5,857 nt of DNA, taken from contig USKC01000204.1 in the NCBI GenBank assembly GCA_900555195.1, forward strand, positions 1 through 5,857, given 5' to 3'. Positions 5,150-5,857 of the stretch are shown here, one piece after another. The stretch is from an uncultured Lachnospiraceae bacterium. GTDB taxonomy: Bacteria; Bacillota; Clostridia; Lachnospirales; Lachnospiraceae. Position 1 is the first letter of the stretch, and each line of letters starts with the position of its first letter. A model generated the notes under the pieces. It was given only the letters and a program-made list of their open reading frames with translations. It was not told the DNA's origin and did not search any database. Both the position numbers and the translations under genes were made by a program.

Positions 5150-5857
5150 TTAATTCTCCTGTTTTTTGATTTGCTCAGATACATCAAAAAGATTCATTTC
5201 ATTTTCTCTTGCAATATGAGCAATATCATCAAACTCATATTTTTCTTTTGTTACACCATATCCGGCAGAAACCTTTTTGCGTACATTTCCGTATTTTGTT
5301 GGTACCGACACAATTGAACGGGAAAGTGTATAGCGGCGGCTGATGTTCTCACGCACACCCAATGTAGTGGTATGCTTGAAGATCAAGCGAAGAATAAGCT
5401 CTTTGTCCTTTTCATGGCACATAACCGAGAGCAGAATTCCAGGACGTGATTTTTTCATTTGAACAGGAATTGTATATACGTCCAATGCTCCTGCTTCAAA
5501 GAATAGTTTTTCAGCAAAGCCTATCGCTTCCGCAGTCATGTCATCCAGATTACAACAGAGTTCAGTAATTGTGTCACCTGAATCTTCCGATGTCCCAAGT
5601 ATTGCCCGAACACAGTTTGCTGCAGTAAAATCTTTCTTACCCATTCCGTAACTGATTGCTGCCGTTCTCATAACCGGCATTTCTCCGAACTTTGTAATAA
5701 AGTGTTTCAATAATGCAGCTCCGGTAGGCGTGCATAATTCACTTTTAATTCCACCGCCATAGATTGGGACATCACGTAATATATATGCTGTCGCAGGAGC
5801 AGGAACAGGAAGAATTCCGTGTGCACACTTTACGTGACCACTGCCTACATGAACAGG
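5150..5857 (-). CDS. larC: LarC nickel insertion protein, C-terminal part (5' end outside window)
   Basis: The frame is open from the window edge to TAA at 5150-5152 (235 codons). It matches LarC (formerly DUF111), the CTP-dependent cyclometallase that inserts nickel into pyridinium-3,5-bisthiocarboxylic acid mononucleotide to give the nickel-pincer cofactor of lactate racemase and related enzymes. Family features in order: HVKCAHGILPVPAPAT (residues 8-23), GGGIKSELCTPTGAALL, YGMGKKDF, NLDDMTAEAIGFAEKLF (103-119), GALDVYTIPVQMKKSRPG, and HTTTLGVRENISRRYTL. The TTG at 5710 is internal, as conserved sequence continues upstream of it. Roughly the N-terminal 160-170 residues are missing. In Lactiplantibacillus plantarum larC is split by a programmed frameshift before the C-terminal domain; here the frame runs through that area unbroken. 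The TPR gene follows in the same transcript. Confidence 0.93.
   Translation of the reverse strand, partial: PVHVGSGHVKCAHGILPVPAPATAYILRDVPIYGGGIKSELCTPTGAALLKHFITKFGEMPVMRTAAISYGMGKKDFTAANCVRAILGTSEDSGDTITELCCNLDDMTAEAIGFAEKLFFEAGALDVYTIPVQMKKSRPGILLSVMCHEKDKELILRLIFKHTTTLGVRENISRRYTLSRSIVSVPTKYGNVRKKVSAGYGVTKEKYEFDDIAHIARENEMNLFDVSEQIKKQEN

Noticed and set aside
5708..5710. TTG as the start of a short 186-residue LarC
   Set aside because: Conserved LarC sequence continues upstream in frame to the window edge, so the codon is an internal leucine.
1..5857. CRISPR array, tRNA or rRNA genes
   Set aside because: No regularly spaced direct repeats, cloverleaf-like sequence or rRNA segments were seen on either strand.

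Overview
The window looks like an accessory, mosaic stretch from a Bacillota (Clostridia-type, probably gut) genome. The reasons are strong AGGAGG-type ribosome binding sites, moderately AT-rich codon use, a sigma-like gene of the kind carried by Clostridia integrative and conjugative elements (ICEs), and larC for the nickel-pincer cofactor. Assignments come from reading the sequence and recalling protein families; no search was run.

Layout. (1) 1-475: the end of a broken IS4-type DDE transposase (+), fused to an 87-nt scrap of a phage/ICE primase-helicase in the opposite orientation. (2) 474-2758: the remains of a putative metal(loid) operon on the + strand. It consists of the C-terminal part of a YraQ/ArsP-type permease, a Cys-rich thioredoxin-like protein and a small eight-cysteine protein of DUF6485 type. 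The thioredoxin-like gene is split by a complete IS3-family element of 1363 bp (1154-2516). Its ends can be placed to the base: 40-nt imperfect terminal repeats and a 3-bp AAG target duplication. Removing the element and one AAG restores a 121-residue protein whose stop overlaps the start of the eight-cysteine gene (ATGA). (3) 2820-4019: a 399-residue sigma-70-like protein typical of ICEs. (4) 4020-4388: mostly non-coding, with a possible terminator and a run of three inverted-repeat structures that could be an oriT or a structured RNA. (5) 4389-5857, minus strand: a TPR protein gene lying 2 nt downstream of larC, whose 5' end is outside the window.

Functionally, the permease, thioredoxin-like and eight-cysteine genes would have acted as one thiol/metal-handling unit before the permease was truncated and the thioredoxin-like gene interrupted. 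The IS3 element looks intact: it has its own promoter, orfA, orfB, a TTTTTTC slippery site and a DDE triad. The sigma-like gene and the structured region after it suggest ICE material. larC and the TPR gene, convergent with it, may be the chromosomal flank or a separate module. The most notable points are the exactly resolvable insertion, the three-part junction near 389-475, and the inverted-repeat cluster at 4263-4376.
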